From: an uncultured Oscillospiraceae bacterium
GTDB lineage: Bacteria; Bacillota; Clostridia; Oscillospirales; Acutalibacteraceae
Direction of reading: 5' to 3'
DNA: 37,335 nt
Assembly (NCBI GenBank): GCA_900543555.1
Contig: UQRL01000026.1
Coordinates: forward strand, 1 to 37,335
Below, piece by piece: positions 20,831-29,589 of the stretch. A program made the position numbers and the translations under genes. Positions within the stretch are counted from its first letter, which is position 1. Every line of letters starts with the position of its first letter. Under the pieces are notes generated by a model that saw only the letters and a program-made list of their open reading frames with translations, was not told the origin of the DNA and made no database searches.

Positions 20831-23119
20831 ATGCAGTTGGCAAAGGGAACGACAGAAAAAATGTGGCGCAAGGCCCTGGGGATCACCGCGGTGCTGGTAT
20901 TCCTGGGCTTTGGCGCTGTGGTGGTCAGCCTCTTCCGGTGGCAGATCCTCCGCGGGGAGGAGATGAGTACGGCGGCGCTGGACCAAAGCCTGACCAGCAC
21001 CACGCTTAATGCTATGCGCGGCACGATTTACGATGCCACTGGCAAGGTGCTGGCCCAAAGCGCCAGCGTGTGGACCGTGGTGCTGGAGCCCGCCTATTTT
21101 GCAGACTATGATGACCCAGAGGCAACCAGGCAGAAGGTAGCCTCTGGGCTGGCCTCCATCTTGGATATGGACGAGACAGAGGTCTATGAAAAGACCCAGG
21201 GCAACTCTTACTTTGTCTATTTGAAGCGCAAGGTGGAGACCAGCGTGCGGGATGAGATCAACCAGTTTTTAGAGGATAACGACATCTCCTCCGGCGTGCG
21301 CCTTATTGAGGATTACAAGCGCTATTACCCCTATGGGACGGTGGCCTCCACGGTGCTGGGATTTACCGGCACCGACGGCCAGGGCCTGGACGGGGTGGAG
21401 CTGCAGTACGACACGGAGCTGCGGGGCACCTCTGGGCGGCTGATCTCCTCCCGCAATGCCTTGGGCACCGATATGCCCTTTGAGTATGAGCAGTATGTGG
21501 AGGCCCAGGATGGCAACAACCTGGTGCTCACCATTGATGAGACCGTGCAGAGCGTCTTGGAAAAATACCTGGCAGAGGGCGTGGACCAGTTCAACGTGAA
21601 GAACGGCGCCGTGGCCATTATGATGGACGTGGACACCGGGGCCATTCTGGGTCTGGCCACCACCCCCTCCTATGACCCCAACGACCCCTTTACCATCTAC
21701 GACGAGAACCTGCAGGCCCAGATCGACGCCCTGCCCGAGGACGAGCAGGACGCGGCCTTCAACGAGGCCCAGCTGAAGCAGTGGCGGAACAAGGCTGTCT
21801 CTGACACCTACTACCCCGGCTCTGTGTTCAAGATGTGTACCTACGCCATGGGCCTGGAGGAGGGCGTGGTCACCGAGCAGACCACCTACACCTGCACCGG
21901 CGGCATCACCGTGGAGGGCTGGCCCTATCCCATCAACTGCTGGCGGACCACCGGCCACGGCCTGGAAACCTTCCGGGACGGCCTGTGCAACTCCTGCAAC
22001 CCCTATACCATCTACATCGGCCAGCTGCTGGGGGGCGAAACCTTCGCCAAATACCGAGAGGCCTTCGGCTTTACCGAAAGCACCGGCATCGACCTGCCCG
22101 GTGAGGCCGTCACCCTGTTCCACAGCGTGACGGACCTGATCAACACCCCCTCTGACCTGGCGGTGGAATCCTTTGGGCAGAACTTCTCCATCACGCCCCT
22201 GCATATGATCACCGCCGCGGCGGCCATCGCCAACGGCGGCAACCTGGTCACTCCCCATGTGATGGACCGCGTCGTGGACCAGGACGGGAACATCGTGGAG
22301 ACCGCCGATACCAGCACCCGCCGGCAGGTGATCTCCCAGGAAACCTGCGACGCCATCATCGACATTCTCCAGCAGAACGCCGAGAGCGGCAGCGCCAGCG
22401 GCGGCTATGTGGCCGGCTACCGGGTCTGCGGCAAGACGGGCACCTCGGAGAAGGTGGATAAGTGGAACGAGGACCGCACCCAGGATATGGAGTACATTGC
22501 CTCGTACTGCGGCTTCGCCCCAGCGGAGGACCCTAAATACGCCCTGCTGGTGTTCTTTGATGAGCCCGATGACGACACCAACGGCGGCTACAACGGCGGC
22601 AACGCCGTGGCCGGGCCCTACTTCGCCAAGATGATGGAGGAGCTGCTCCCCTACCTGGGCGTAGAGGCCCAGTACAACGAAGAGGAGTATGCCAACCTGG
22701 ATACGATGGCTCCCACAGTCACCGGCATGACGCTGGAGCAGGCCTACGCGGAGCTGGAGGAGGCCGGGCTGTCCTACTCGGTGGTGGGGGATGAGAGCGA
22801 TCCCGCCGCCATCACAGTGACAGAGCAGGTGCCTGCCGGCGGCAGCGCAGTGCCCAAGGAGGGCACGGTGGTGCTGTATACCAGCGGCTATGATGAGAGC
22901 TCCACTTATGTGACGGTGCCGGACTTCACCGGCTACACGGTGGCGGACGCCAACTATGTGGCGGGCCTGAACATGGTGCAGATCAGTGTCAGCGGCTCCT
23001 CTGCGGAGACCGCCACGGTCACGGCCCAGAGCATAGAGGCTGGCGAGCAGGTGAAACAGGGCACGGTGATTACCTTGACCTTTGTGGACACCGCCAACAC
23101 AGAGACGGGCGCCGGCTGA
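20831..23119 (+). CDS. Class B penicillin-binding protein with two PASTA domains (FtsI/PBP2B or SpoVD type)
   Basis: A 762-residue transpeptidase that cross-links peptidoglycan. One membrane helix (about residues 12-33), a dimerisation domain, then the penicillin-binding domain with all three motifs: SVFK with active Ser331, SCN (388-390) and KTGT (535-538). Two PASTA repeats follow (about 627-692 and 695-757). In Bacillus PBP2B has two PASTA domains and the sporulation enzyme SpoVD has one, which favours a vegetative septal PBP, but the organism sporulates and assignment is not certain. ATG at 20831 is preceded by AAGGTGG. It is the first gene of the second division block, behind its own promoter and structured leader, with mraY 46 bases downstream. 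Confidence 0.93.
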   Translation: MQLAKGTTEKMWRKALGITAVLVFLGFGAVVVSLFRWQILRGEEMSTAALDQSLTSTTLNAMRGTIYDATGKVLAQSASVWTVVLEPAYFADYDDPEATRQKVASGLASILDMDETEVYEKTQGNSYFVYLKRKVETSVRDEINQFLEDNDISSGVRLIEDYKRYYPYGTVASTVLGFTGTDGQGLDGVELQYDTELRGTSGRLISSRNALGTDMPFEYEQYVEAQDGNNLVLTIDETVQSVLEKYLAEGVDQFNVKNGAVAIMMDVDTGAILGLATTPSYDPNDPFTIYDENLQAQIDALPEDEQDAAFNEAQLKQWRNKAVSDTYYPGSVFKMCTYAMGLEEGVVTEQTTYTCTGGITVEGWPYPINCWRTTGHGLETFRDGLCNSCNPYTIYIGQLLGGETFAKYREAFGFTESTGIDLPGEAVTLFHSVTDLINTPSDLAVESFGQNFSITPLHMITAAAAIANGGNLVTPHVMDRVVDQDGNIVETADTSTRRQVISQETCDAIIDILQQNAESGSASGGYVAGYRVCGKTGTSEKVDKWNEDRTQDMEYIASYCGFAPAEDPKYALLVFFDEPDDDTNGGYNGGNAVAGPYFAKMMEELLPYLGVEAQYNEEEYANLDTMAPTVTGMTLEQAYAELEEAGLSYSVVGDESDPAAITVTEQVPAGGSAVPKEGTVVLYTSGYDESSTYVTVPDFTGYTVADANYVAGLNMVQISVSGSSAETATVTAQSIEAGEQVKQGTVITLTFVDTANTETGAG

Positions 23120-23165
23120 CGCCGGGCGAAAGCAACGGAATCGCAACGAGAGGGGTTAGGAAAAA

Positions 23166-24167
23166 ATGAGCGGCACATTGTTCTTGCTGGTTTCGGTGAT
23201 CGCCTTTGCCGTCACCGCTGCGCTGGGGAAGTGGATGATCCCCTTCCTCCACAAGCTGAAGTTCGGCCAGACCATCCGGGAGGTGGGCCCAAGCTGGCAT
23301 AAGAGCAAGCAGGGCACCCCCACCATGGGCGGCCTCATGTTCATCCTGGGCATTGCGGTGGCGATGATGGGCTGCCTGCCGGTGTTCTACTCTTTGGGCA
23401 TGGAAGAGACCCTGCTGATGAAGGTGAAGGTCTTCGCGGGCCTTGGCATGGCGGTGGCCTTTGGCGCCATTGGCTTTATGGATGACTACATCGGCATTGT
23501 GAAAAAGCGGAACCTGGGCCTTACGGAGCGGCAGAAGCTGGTGCTGCAGTTTGCCGTGGCGGCGGCCTATCTGGTTTCTGTGGCCCTGGCAGGCGGCAAC
23601 ACGGCCACCACCATCCCCTTCGTGGGGAAGATAGACCTGTGGTGGTTTTACTACCCCCTGGCCGCCATTGTCATTGTGGGCGTCACCAACGCCGTCAACT
23701 TTACCGATGGCATCGACGGGCTGAACACCACGGTTTCCTTCTTTGCCTTTTTGAGCCTTGCCCTGTGCGCGGGCATGCTCTCCATGGCGGGCCTGTCCGC
23801 CCTGGGGTTTGCCTCGGCGGCGGCCTGCGTGGGGTTCCTCCTGTGGAACTGGCACCCCGCCAAGGTGTTCATGGGGGACACGGGCTCCCTGTTCATGGGG
23901 GGCATGGTGTGCGCCCTGGCCTTTGGCCTGGACCTGCCCATCCTGCTGCTGCCGGTGGGCTTCGTGTACCTGTGCGAGATCCTCTCCGTGGTGCTGCAGG
24001 TCACCTACTTCAAAGCCACCCACGGCAAGCGCCTGTTCAAAATGTCCCCCATCCACCACCATTTTGAGATGTGCGGCTGGAGCGAGGTGAAGATCTGCGC
24101 TGTCTTTGGCTTTGTGGCCCTGTTGGGCGGCGCGGTGGCCCTGCTGTGCGTCGTCTTCGGCGTGTAA
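23166..24167 (+). CDS. mraY: Phospho-MurNAc-pentapeptide translocase MraY
   Basis: A 333-residue, ten-helix membrane enzyme that transfers phospho-MurNAc-pentapeptide from UDP to undecaprenyl phosphate, making lipid I. The catalytic acids are in GFMDDYIG and NFTDGIDGLN, the NWHPAKVFMGDTGSL motif carries a further conserved Asp, and the HHH of SPIHHHFE closes the uridine site. The ATG at 23166 follows GAGAGGGG with a somewhat long gap. It lies between the PBP and ftsW genes; murF and murD, often flanking it in other bacteria, are missing. A hairpin CCGTGGA-AAAAC-TCCACGG lies just after the stop, without a T run. Confidence 0.97.
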   Translation: MSGTLFLLVSVIAFAVTAALGKWMIPFLHKLKFGQTIREVGPSWHKSKQGTPTMGGLMFILGIAVAMMGCLPVFYSLGMEETLLMKVKVFAGLGMAVAFGAIGFMDDYIGIVKKRNLGLTERQKLVLQFAVAAAYLVSVALAGGNTATTIPFVGKIDLWWFYYPLAAIVIVGVTNAVNFTDGIDGLNTTVSFFAFLSLALCAGMLSMAGLSALGFASAAACVGFLLWNWHPAKVFMGDTGSLFMGGMVCALAFGLDLPILLLPVGFVYLCEILSVVLQVTYFKATHGKRLFKMSPIHHHFEMCGWSEVKICAVFGFVALLGGAVALLCVVFGV

Positions 24168-24343
24168 ATCCGTGGAAAAACTCCACGGGCGCCGTTTGAG
24201 CGCTCCTCCCGGTGGATAGAATAACAGGGATGGAAGGAACGTAGGGCTGCGGCCTGGAAGGGCTCCCGTGAAAAGCGGAGACGCTTGTTTTGTCAGAGAC
24301 TTGGAAACGCGGCTGAGAAGCTGCGCAGAAAGGAGGAATCGCG

Positions 24344-25606
24344 ATGGCTGCAGTGGGAAGGACTGCCCGCGGCCTGCGCCGGGTGCCCAGTTACCGGCCG
24401 CCCCGCGCTCCCCAGCGGGAGGCGCCCCCCCAGGAGAGGGAGCGCAAACGCCGGCCTGTCCGGTATAAGCTTTTCAGCCTGGGCGCAGGGCTGGATATGC
24501 CCCTGCTGATTTTCATTTTGGTGCTGCTGGCCATTGGGCTGGTCATGCTCTTCTCTGCCAGCTACGCTTACAGCTATTATTACTACGGCAACAGCTATTT
24601 CTTCATCACCCGGCAGGCTGCCTTTGCCGTGTTTGGGGTGGCGGCCATGCTGGTCATTTCCACCTTTGATTACCACCACTTCCACAAGCTGTCCGTGGTG
24701 GTTTTCGGCATCGCCGTGTTCCTGCTGGTGTTCCTGCTGGTGTGCCGGTACGCCCACATCGAGTCCATCGCCCCGCCGGAGGGCGACGCCACCCGCTGGC
24801 TGGACTTCGGCATCGTGTCCTTCCAGCCCTCCGAGATCGCCAAGTTCGGGCTGATCGTGCTGTTTGCCCACATGATTTCCCAGAACCTGGATAGAATGGG
24901 CACCTTCCGCTACGGCGTGGTGCCCTATGTGGGCATTATGGGCCTGGTTGCCGCGCTGATTTTTTTGGAGAGCCACCTTTCCGCCACCCTCATCATCCTG
25001 ATGCTGGGCGCCATCCTCATGTTCGTGGGGGGCACCAAGCCCCGGTGGTTCGTCATTGGTGGCATCGTGCTGGGGGTGGGGCTTGTCTTGCTGCTGCTCA
25101 CCAAGGGCGGTTATCAAATGAGCCGTATCACCATTTGGCTGGACCCCTTCTCCACAGAGCTCAGCCGGGACGCCACCCACCAGACCCGCCAGTCCCTGTA
25201 CGCCATCGGCTCCGGCGGCCTGCTGGGCGTGGGCCTGGGCCAGTCCCGCCAAAAGTACCTCTATCTGCCCGAGCCCCAGAACGACTTTATCTTCGCCATT
25301 GTCTGCGAAGAGCTGGGCATGGTGGGGGCCCTGGTCATCATCGTCCTCTTTGCCCTGCTGATCTGGCGGGGTGTGTATATTTCCATCCACGCCAAGGATA
25401 AGTTCGGCATGCTGCTGGGCCTGGGCATCACCTTCCAGGTGGGGCTGCAGGCGGTGCTGAATATCTGCGTGGTGACCAACACCATCCCCAACACCGGCAT
25501 CAGCCTGCCCTTTTTCAGTTATGGCGGCACCGCCCTATTGATGCTGCTGGGAGAGATGGGCATTCTGCTGAACATCTCCCGCTCTTCCAATATTGAGAAG
25601 ACGTAA
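24344..25606 (+). CDS. ftsW: Septal peptidoglycan glycosyltransferase FtsW
   Basis: A 420-residue SEDS-family membrane protein. After a basic, proline-rich cytosolic tail of about 45 residues it has about ten membrane helices. Hallmarks are VMLFSASYAYSY at helix 1, RWLDFGIVSFQPSEIAK, GSGGLLGVGLGQSRQKYLYLPEPQNDFIFA and the C-terminal GISLPFFSYGGTAL. SEDS proteins polymerise lipid II and pair with a class B PBP, here encoded two genes upstream. Order next to murG fits FtsW over RodA or SpoVE; SpoVE in sporulators has the same context, so this label is by position. AGAAAGGAGGAATCGCG precedes the ATG, and murG follows after 51 bases. Confidence 0.92.
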   Translation: MAAVGRTARGLRRVPSYRPPRAPQREAPPQERERKRRPVRYKLFSLGAGLDMPLLIFILVLLAIGLVMLFSASYAYSYYYYGNSYFFITRQAAFAVFGVAAMLVISTFDYHHFHKLSVVVFGIAVFLLVFLLVCRYAHIESIAPPEGDATRWLDFGIVSFQPSEIAKFGLIVLFAHMISQNLDRMGTFRYGVVPYVGIMGLVAALIFLESHLSATLIILMLGAILMFVGGTKPRWFVIGGIVLGVGLVLLLLTKGGYQMSRITIWLDPFSTELSRDATHQTRQSLYAIGSGGLLGVGLGQSRQKYLYLPEPQNDFIFAIVCEELGMVGALVIIVLFALLIWRGVYISIHAKDKFGMLLGLGITFQVGLQAVLNICVVTNTIPNTGISLPFFSYGGTALLMLLGEMGILLNISRSSNIEKT

Positions 25607-25657
25607 AGCGGCAGGCACCGATTTTTTCCAAACAGAGGGAAAGGAAGTAGATTTGGA

Positions 25658-26776
25658 ATGAAAGTTCTCTTCACCGGCGGCGGCACCGCGGGGCACATCA
25701 ACCCGGCCCTGGCGGCGGCGGGCTACCTGCTCCAAAAGGAGCCGGACGCCCAGATCCTCTATGTGGGGAACAAGGGGGGCATGGAGGAGCGCCTGGTTCC
25801 CCAGGCGGGGTTCGAGATCCAGACCGTGCACATCTCCGGCTTTCAGCGGAAGCTGACGCCCAAGAACCTGGTGCGCAATGCCCAGACCGTGGTGCGGGTG
25901 TTCACCGCCAGCGCCGAGGCCAAGCGCATCATCAAAGCCTTCGGGCCGGATGTGTGCGTGGGCACCGGGGGCTACGTCAGCGGCCCGGTCATCCGGGAGG
26001 CCGCCAAGCTGGGCATCCCCTGCGTCATCCACGAGTCCAACGCCTACCCCGGCGTTACCACCAAAATGCTGGCCAAATCCGTGAAAACGGTGATGCTGGC
26101 CGTGCCCGACGCCAAGAAGTACTTCGACAGCTCCGTCAACTGCGTGGTCACCGGCAACCCGGTGCGGGGAGAGGTGCTGGCCGCGGAGCGGGAGTCCTCC
26201 CGCAAAGAGCTGGGCCTGGACGACCGGCCGGTGGTGCTGTCCTTTGGGGGCAGCCTGGGGGCCTCCGCCCTGAACAAGGCGGCGGCCTATATGCTGGCCC
26301 AAAGCGCGAAAACCGGCGAATACCAGCACATCCACGGCTATGGCTCCCACGATGAGAAGTTCCTGGACGAGGTCAGGGATCTGGGCCTGGATGTGGAGCA
26401 GCAGCCCCAGATCCGCCTGCTGGAGTACATCAACAACATGCCCCAGTGCCTCAGCGCGGCGGATCTGGTCATCGGCCGGGCCGGGGCCATGACCCTGACG
26501 GAGATTGAGGCCAAGGCCAAGGCCTCCATCCTCATCCCCTCTCCCAACGTGGCGGAGAACCACCAGTTCCACAACGCCATGGCCCTGGTTAACCGGGGCG
26601 CCGCGGAGATCATCGAGGAAAAGGACCTGACCGGCCCGGCCCTCTGGGAGAAGGTCCGCAGCATCCTCTCCGACCCGGAGCGCCTGCGCTCTCTGGGGGA
26701 GAACGCGGGGAAGATGGAGATTCTGGACGCCAACGACCGCATCTACCGGGTCATCAAGTCCGCCGCCGGCCAGTGA
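25658..26776 (+). CDS. murG: UDP-GlcNAc:lipid I N-acetylglucosaminyltransferase MurG
   Basis: A 372-residue GT-B glycosyltransferase that turns lipid I into lipid II on the inner face of the membrane. It starts KVLFTGGGTAGHINPALA, the glycine-rich lipid I-binding loop, has a second GTGGYVSGP loop, GGSLGASALN in the C-terminal domain, and AADLVIGRAGAMTLTEI with the Glu that binds UDP-GlcNAc, followed by PSPNVAENHQ. The length is typical. GGAAAGGAAGTAG precedes the ATG. It works directly after MraY, whose gene is two places upstream. Confidence 0.97.
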   Translation: MKVLFTGGGTAGHINPALAAAGYLLQKEPDAQILYVGNKGGMEERLVPQAGFEIQTVHISGFQRKLTPKNLVRNAQTVVRVFTASAEAKRIIKAFGPDVCVGTGGYVSGPVIREAAKLGIPCVIHESNAYPGVTTKMLAKSVKTVMLAVPDAKKYFDSSVNCVVTGNPVRGEVLAAERESSRKELGLDDRPVVLSFGGSLGASALNKAAAYMLAQSAKTGEYQHIHGYGSHDEKFLDEVRDLGLDVEQQPQIRLLEYINNMPQCLSAADLVIGRAGAMTLTEIEAKAKASILIPSPNVAENHQFHNAMALVNRGAAEIIEEKDLTGPALWEKVRSILSDPERLRSLGENAGKMEILDANDRIYRVIKSAAGQ

Positions 26777-26785
26777 ACGCCCGCA

Positions 26786-26829
26786 CCCAAATCCAGCAAG
26801 CCACATAGTATGGCGTATGCTGAATTGGG
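26786..26829 (+). other. Imperfect hairpin just upstream of murA
   Basis: CCCAAATCCAGCA (26786-26798) pairs imperfectly with TGCTGAATTGGG (26818-26829), and GCCA/TGGC extends the stem toward the loop. It ends one base before GAGGTG-type murA ribosome-binding sequence, so it could influence murA translation. There is no T run. Confidence 0.4.
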
Positions 26830-26843
26830 TGAGGTGTTTGCTT

Positions 26844-28112
26844 ATGATCGTCATTGACGGCCCAGCGGAGCTCAGCGGGGAGCTGAAGGTCCAAGGCGCG
26901 AAGAACAGCACCCTGCCGCTGCTGGCGGCCACAGTGCTGTGCCGGGGACAGACCGTATTACATAACTGCCCCCGGCTCTCAGACGTGGACACGGCGGTGC
27001 GCATCCTGGAACACTTGGGAAGCCGCTGCCACTGGGAAGAGGGCAGCCTGGTGGTGGATAACTCCATGACCTGCTGCCAGGTGCCCCCGGACTTGATGCG
27101 GGGCATGCGCTCCTCCATTGTGTTCCTGGGGGCCATCGTCTCCCGGTGCGGAGAGGCGGAGCTCACGTTCCCCGGCGGCTGCGAGCTGGGCCCCCGGCCC
27201 ATCGACCTGCACATCGAGGCCCTGGAAAAGCTGGGGGTGGAGATCCAAGAGTCCGGCGGCTGCCTGCACTGCCGGGCCCCAGAGGGCATCCAGGGCACCT
27301 ACATCTCCCTCAGCTTCCCCAGCGTGGGGGCCACGGAGAACGTGATCCTGGCCTCGGTGTGCTCCCAGGGCACTACCATCATCGCCAACGCCGCCCGGGA
27401 ACCGGAAATCATCGACCTGTGCGCCTACCTGAACCGGTGCGGGGGCCGCGTCTACGGGGCGGGGGAGAGCTGTGTCATCATCGACGGGGTCAAGGAGCTT
27501 TTCGGCTGCGAACACACCGTCATGCCGGACCGCATTGCCACGGTGACCTACATGGCCGCCGCCGCGGTGACAGGGGGCAACGTCACCCTGCGGGACGTGG
27601 ACAACACCCACATCCTGCCCATGCTCTCCCCCTTTGAGCAGGCGGGCTGCTCGGTGCGGCAGCTGGGCCGGGCCCTGAACATCATGGCCCCCCGGCGCCT
27701 GAACGCAGTGCGCCACATCCGCACCATGCCCTATCCCGGCTTCCCCACCGACGCCCAGCCCGTGGTGATGAGCATGGCCGCTGTGGGCCGGGGCACCAGC
27801 ATCTTCGTGGAGAACATCTTCGAGAACCGCTACAAGCACGCGGAGGGCTTGCAGCGGCTTGGGGCGAAGATCAAGGTGGAGGGCAAGGTGGCCATTGTAG
27901 AAGGGGTGGAGCAGCTGCGGGGAGCCCCTGTTACAGCTTGCGACCTGCGGGGCGGCGCCGCCCTGGTGGTGGCGGGGCTGGCCGCTCAGGGCCGCACCCT
28001 GGTGGAGGGGGAAGAGCATATCCGCCGGGGCTATGAGGACCTGGCCGGCAGCCTGGCAGATTTGGGGGCCCGCATCCGAGAGGTGGAGGACTCCCCTGGG
28101 AAGATGGAATGA
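26844..28112 (+). CDS. murA: UDP-N-acetylglucosamine 1-carboxyvinyltransferase MurA
   Basis: A 422-residue enzyme for the first committed step of peptidoglycan synthesis, adding enolpyruvate from PEP to UDP-GlcNAc. The Lys/Asn pair is in GAKNSTLPLLA, the catalytic Cys113 in PGGCELGPRPIDLH is the residue attacked by fosfomycin, the Asp is in PGFPTDAQPV, and the C-terminal Arg is in DLRGGAALVVAGLAA. The Cys (not Asp) implies fosfomycin sensitivity at this site. The ATG at 26844, with GAGGTG nine bases upstream, gives the conserved MIVIDGPAEL start; an in-frame codon nine residues earlier is rejected. It sits between murG and ftsQ. Firmicutes often have a second murA copy; only one is visible here. 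Confidence 0.96.
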   Translation: MIVIDGPAELSGELKVQGAKNSTLPLLAATVLCRGQTVLHNCPRLSDVDTAVRILEHLGSRCHWEEGSLVVDNSMTCCQVPPDLMRGMRSSIVFLGAIVSRCGEAELTFPGGCELGPRPIDLHIEALEKLGVEIQESGGCLHCRAPEGIQGTYISLSFPSVGATENVILASVCSQGTTIIANAAREPEIIDLCAYLNRCGGRVYGAGESCVIIDGVKELFGCEHTVMPDRIATVTYMAAAAVTGGNVTLRDVDNTHILPMLSPFEQAGCSVRQLGRALNIMAPRRLNAVRHIRTMPYPGFPTDAQPVVMSMAAVGRGTSIFVENIFENRYKHAEGLQRLGAKIKVEGKVAIVEGVEQLRGAPVTACDLRGGAALVVAGLAAQGRTLVEGEEHIRRGYEDLAGSLADLGARIREVEDSPGKME

Positions 28113-28134
28113 AAAAAGAAAGGAGGGAACGCCA

Positions 28135-29349
28135 ATGAGACAGGACCGCAGAGACCGGGACCCCTGGGAGGGCTATGAGTTCATCGACATCAACTCCCGC
28201 GGGGAGGAGGCGCCGCCCCGCCCCCCCAGAGAGCCCCAGCGGCCTGCCCGGCGCCCCTCCTCCCGGCGGGGCAGGGATAAGCCCGCCCGAGGGAGCCAAA
28301 AAAAAGAGCCGCGGCAAGGGCGTTCCCAAGGGGGGAGGGACCCCCGCCGCAGGCCGCCTTCCCAACCCCGCCGGCCGCAGGGCAGGGAGCGGCCCCGCAA
28401 GCCCATGGGGAAGGCCGCCCGCCGGTTTCTGCTGGCGTTCACCCTGCTGGCGATGGCGGCTGTTACCGCCTTTGTGTGCGTCTTCCTGCTGTTCAAGGTG
28501 CGCACAATCGAGGTCACCGGCGACCAGGTCTACGACCCCTCTGCCATTCTGGAGCTCTGCGGCTACCAGGAAGGGGATAACCTGGCCCTGCTCACCACAG
28601 GCAAACAGGAGGCGGCACTGGAGGAACAGCTCCCTTATGTGGAGGACGCCCAGATCCTGCGCCACTTCCCCAGCGGCTTGGAGATCCACATTACGGCGGC
28701 CCAGCAGGCGGCCTGCGTGCAGAGCGGCAGCCAGTGGTTTATCATCAGTGGAAAGGGCAAGATCCTGGAGGAGGCCACCCAGCCGTTGGAGGGGGTTATG
28801 CAGATCACAGGGCTGACCCTGAAAGACCCGGTGGTGGGCAGCACGCTGCAGGTGGAGGACGCCTCTGTCCAGCAGGCCCTGGAAACCATCCTCTCCACCT
28901 TGGTGGATTTGGGTGGCGTTGGCGAGTTTACCGCCCTGGATCTGACCGATCTGTACAACATCACCCTGAGCTACCAGGACAGGGTGCTGTTCCAGCTGGG
29001 GAATACGGTGGACCTGGAATACAAGCTGACCTATGGATATGGCCTGGTCACCAGCACGGACCCGGTGCACATCGCCCAGGATGAGTACGGGACCCTGGAC
29101 CTGACCTTGGCAGGGGATGTAAAGAAAGCCTACTTTACAGAGTCTGCCGGGAGCAGCGTTTCTTCTGCCGCGGGAGAGGACGGCGGCAGTTCAGGGGCCG
29201 CGGGGGACGCCGCTGGCGGCACTTCCTCGGAAGAGTCCAGTTCCAGCGCGGCGGACGGCGCAGAAGGGGAGACCGGCGGGGAAGAGAGCTCTTCCACCCA
29301 GGAAAGCGGGCGGGGCAGCGATATTCCCAGCACGATTTTCACCGGTTGA
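28135..29349 (+). CDS. ftsQ: Cell division protein FtsQ/DivIB
   Basis: A 404-residue bitopic membrane protein. Residues 1-96 form a basic, Arg/Pro-rich cytosolic tail with low-complexity charge; a membrane helix spans about 98-119; the POTRA domain follows (VRTIEVTGDQVYDPSAI) and then the FtsQ/DivIB domain (through about 335). The last 69 residues (336-404) are a Ser/Gly/Glu/Ala-rich disordered tail. DivIB joins FtsL and DivIC at the septum to control the synthase. AAAGGAGGGAACGCC precedes the ATG at 28135; the frame is open further upstream but overlaps murA. Sequence of this family is poorly conserved, so position between murA and ftsZ adds weight. Both tails are longer than in Bacillus DivIB. 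Confidence 0.88.
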   Translation: MRQDRRDRDPWEGYEFIDINSRGEEAPPRPPREPQRPARRPSSRRGRDKPARGSQKKEPRQGRSQGGRDPRRRPPSQPRRPQGRERPRKPMGKAARRFLLAFTLLAMAAVTAFVCVFLLFKVRTIEVTGDQVYDPSAILELCGYQEGDNLALLTTGKQEAALEEQLPYVEDAQILRHFPSGLEIHITAAQQAACVQSGSQWFIISGKGKILEEATQPLEGVMQITGLTLKDPVVGSTLQVEDASVQQALETILSTLVDLGGVGEFTALDLTDLYNITLSYQDRVLFQLGNTVDLEYKLTYGYGLVTSTDPVHIAQDEYGTLDLTLAGDVKKAYFTESAGSSVSSAAGEDGGSSGAAGDAAGGTSSEESSSSAADGAEGETGGEESSSTQESGRGSDIPSTIFTG

Positions 29350-29589
29350 CTTCGCTAAAAGCACCGGTTTTTCCAGAGGGGGCTCCCGCTGTCTTGTGAA
29401 ATTTCCCATGGGGCGGGCTTTGGCCGCAGAAAGTTTCTGTTTTAGGCCGGTTTTTTCAAGAAATTCCTTGAAATTCTCCCGGAAAAGTGATAGATTATAC
29501 CATATAGCAGTCTAGAAAAAATGTAATGCCAAGGGCTTTACAGAAGGATAGATACGCCCGGAATCGTAAAAAGCCAAGGAGGAACTAAC

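Noticed and set aside
20803..21009. ATG at 20803 as an alternative PBP start
   Set aside because: It is in a different frame from the PBP and leads to a short ORF without family features.
21269..23146. A 625-codon minus-strand ORF opposite the PBP gene
   Set aside because: It is antisense to a protein with all three penicillin-binding motifs; no initiation signal.
29543..29565. Sigma-H-like AGGATAG...GAAT ahead of ftsZ
   Set aside because: The distance between the two boxes is about five bases too short compared with known sigma-H promoters and the outer bases do not fit.
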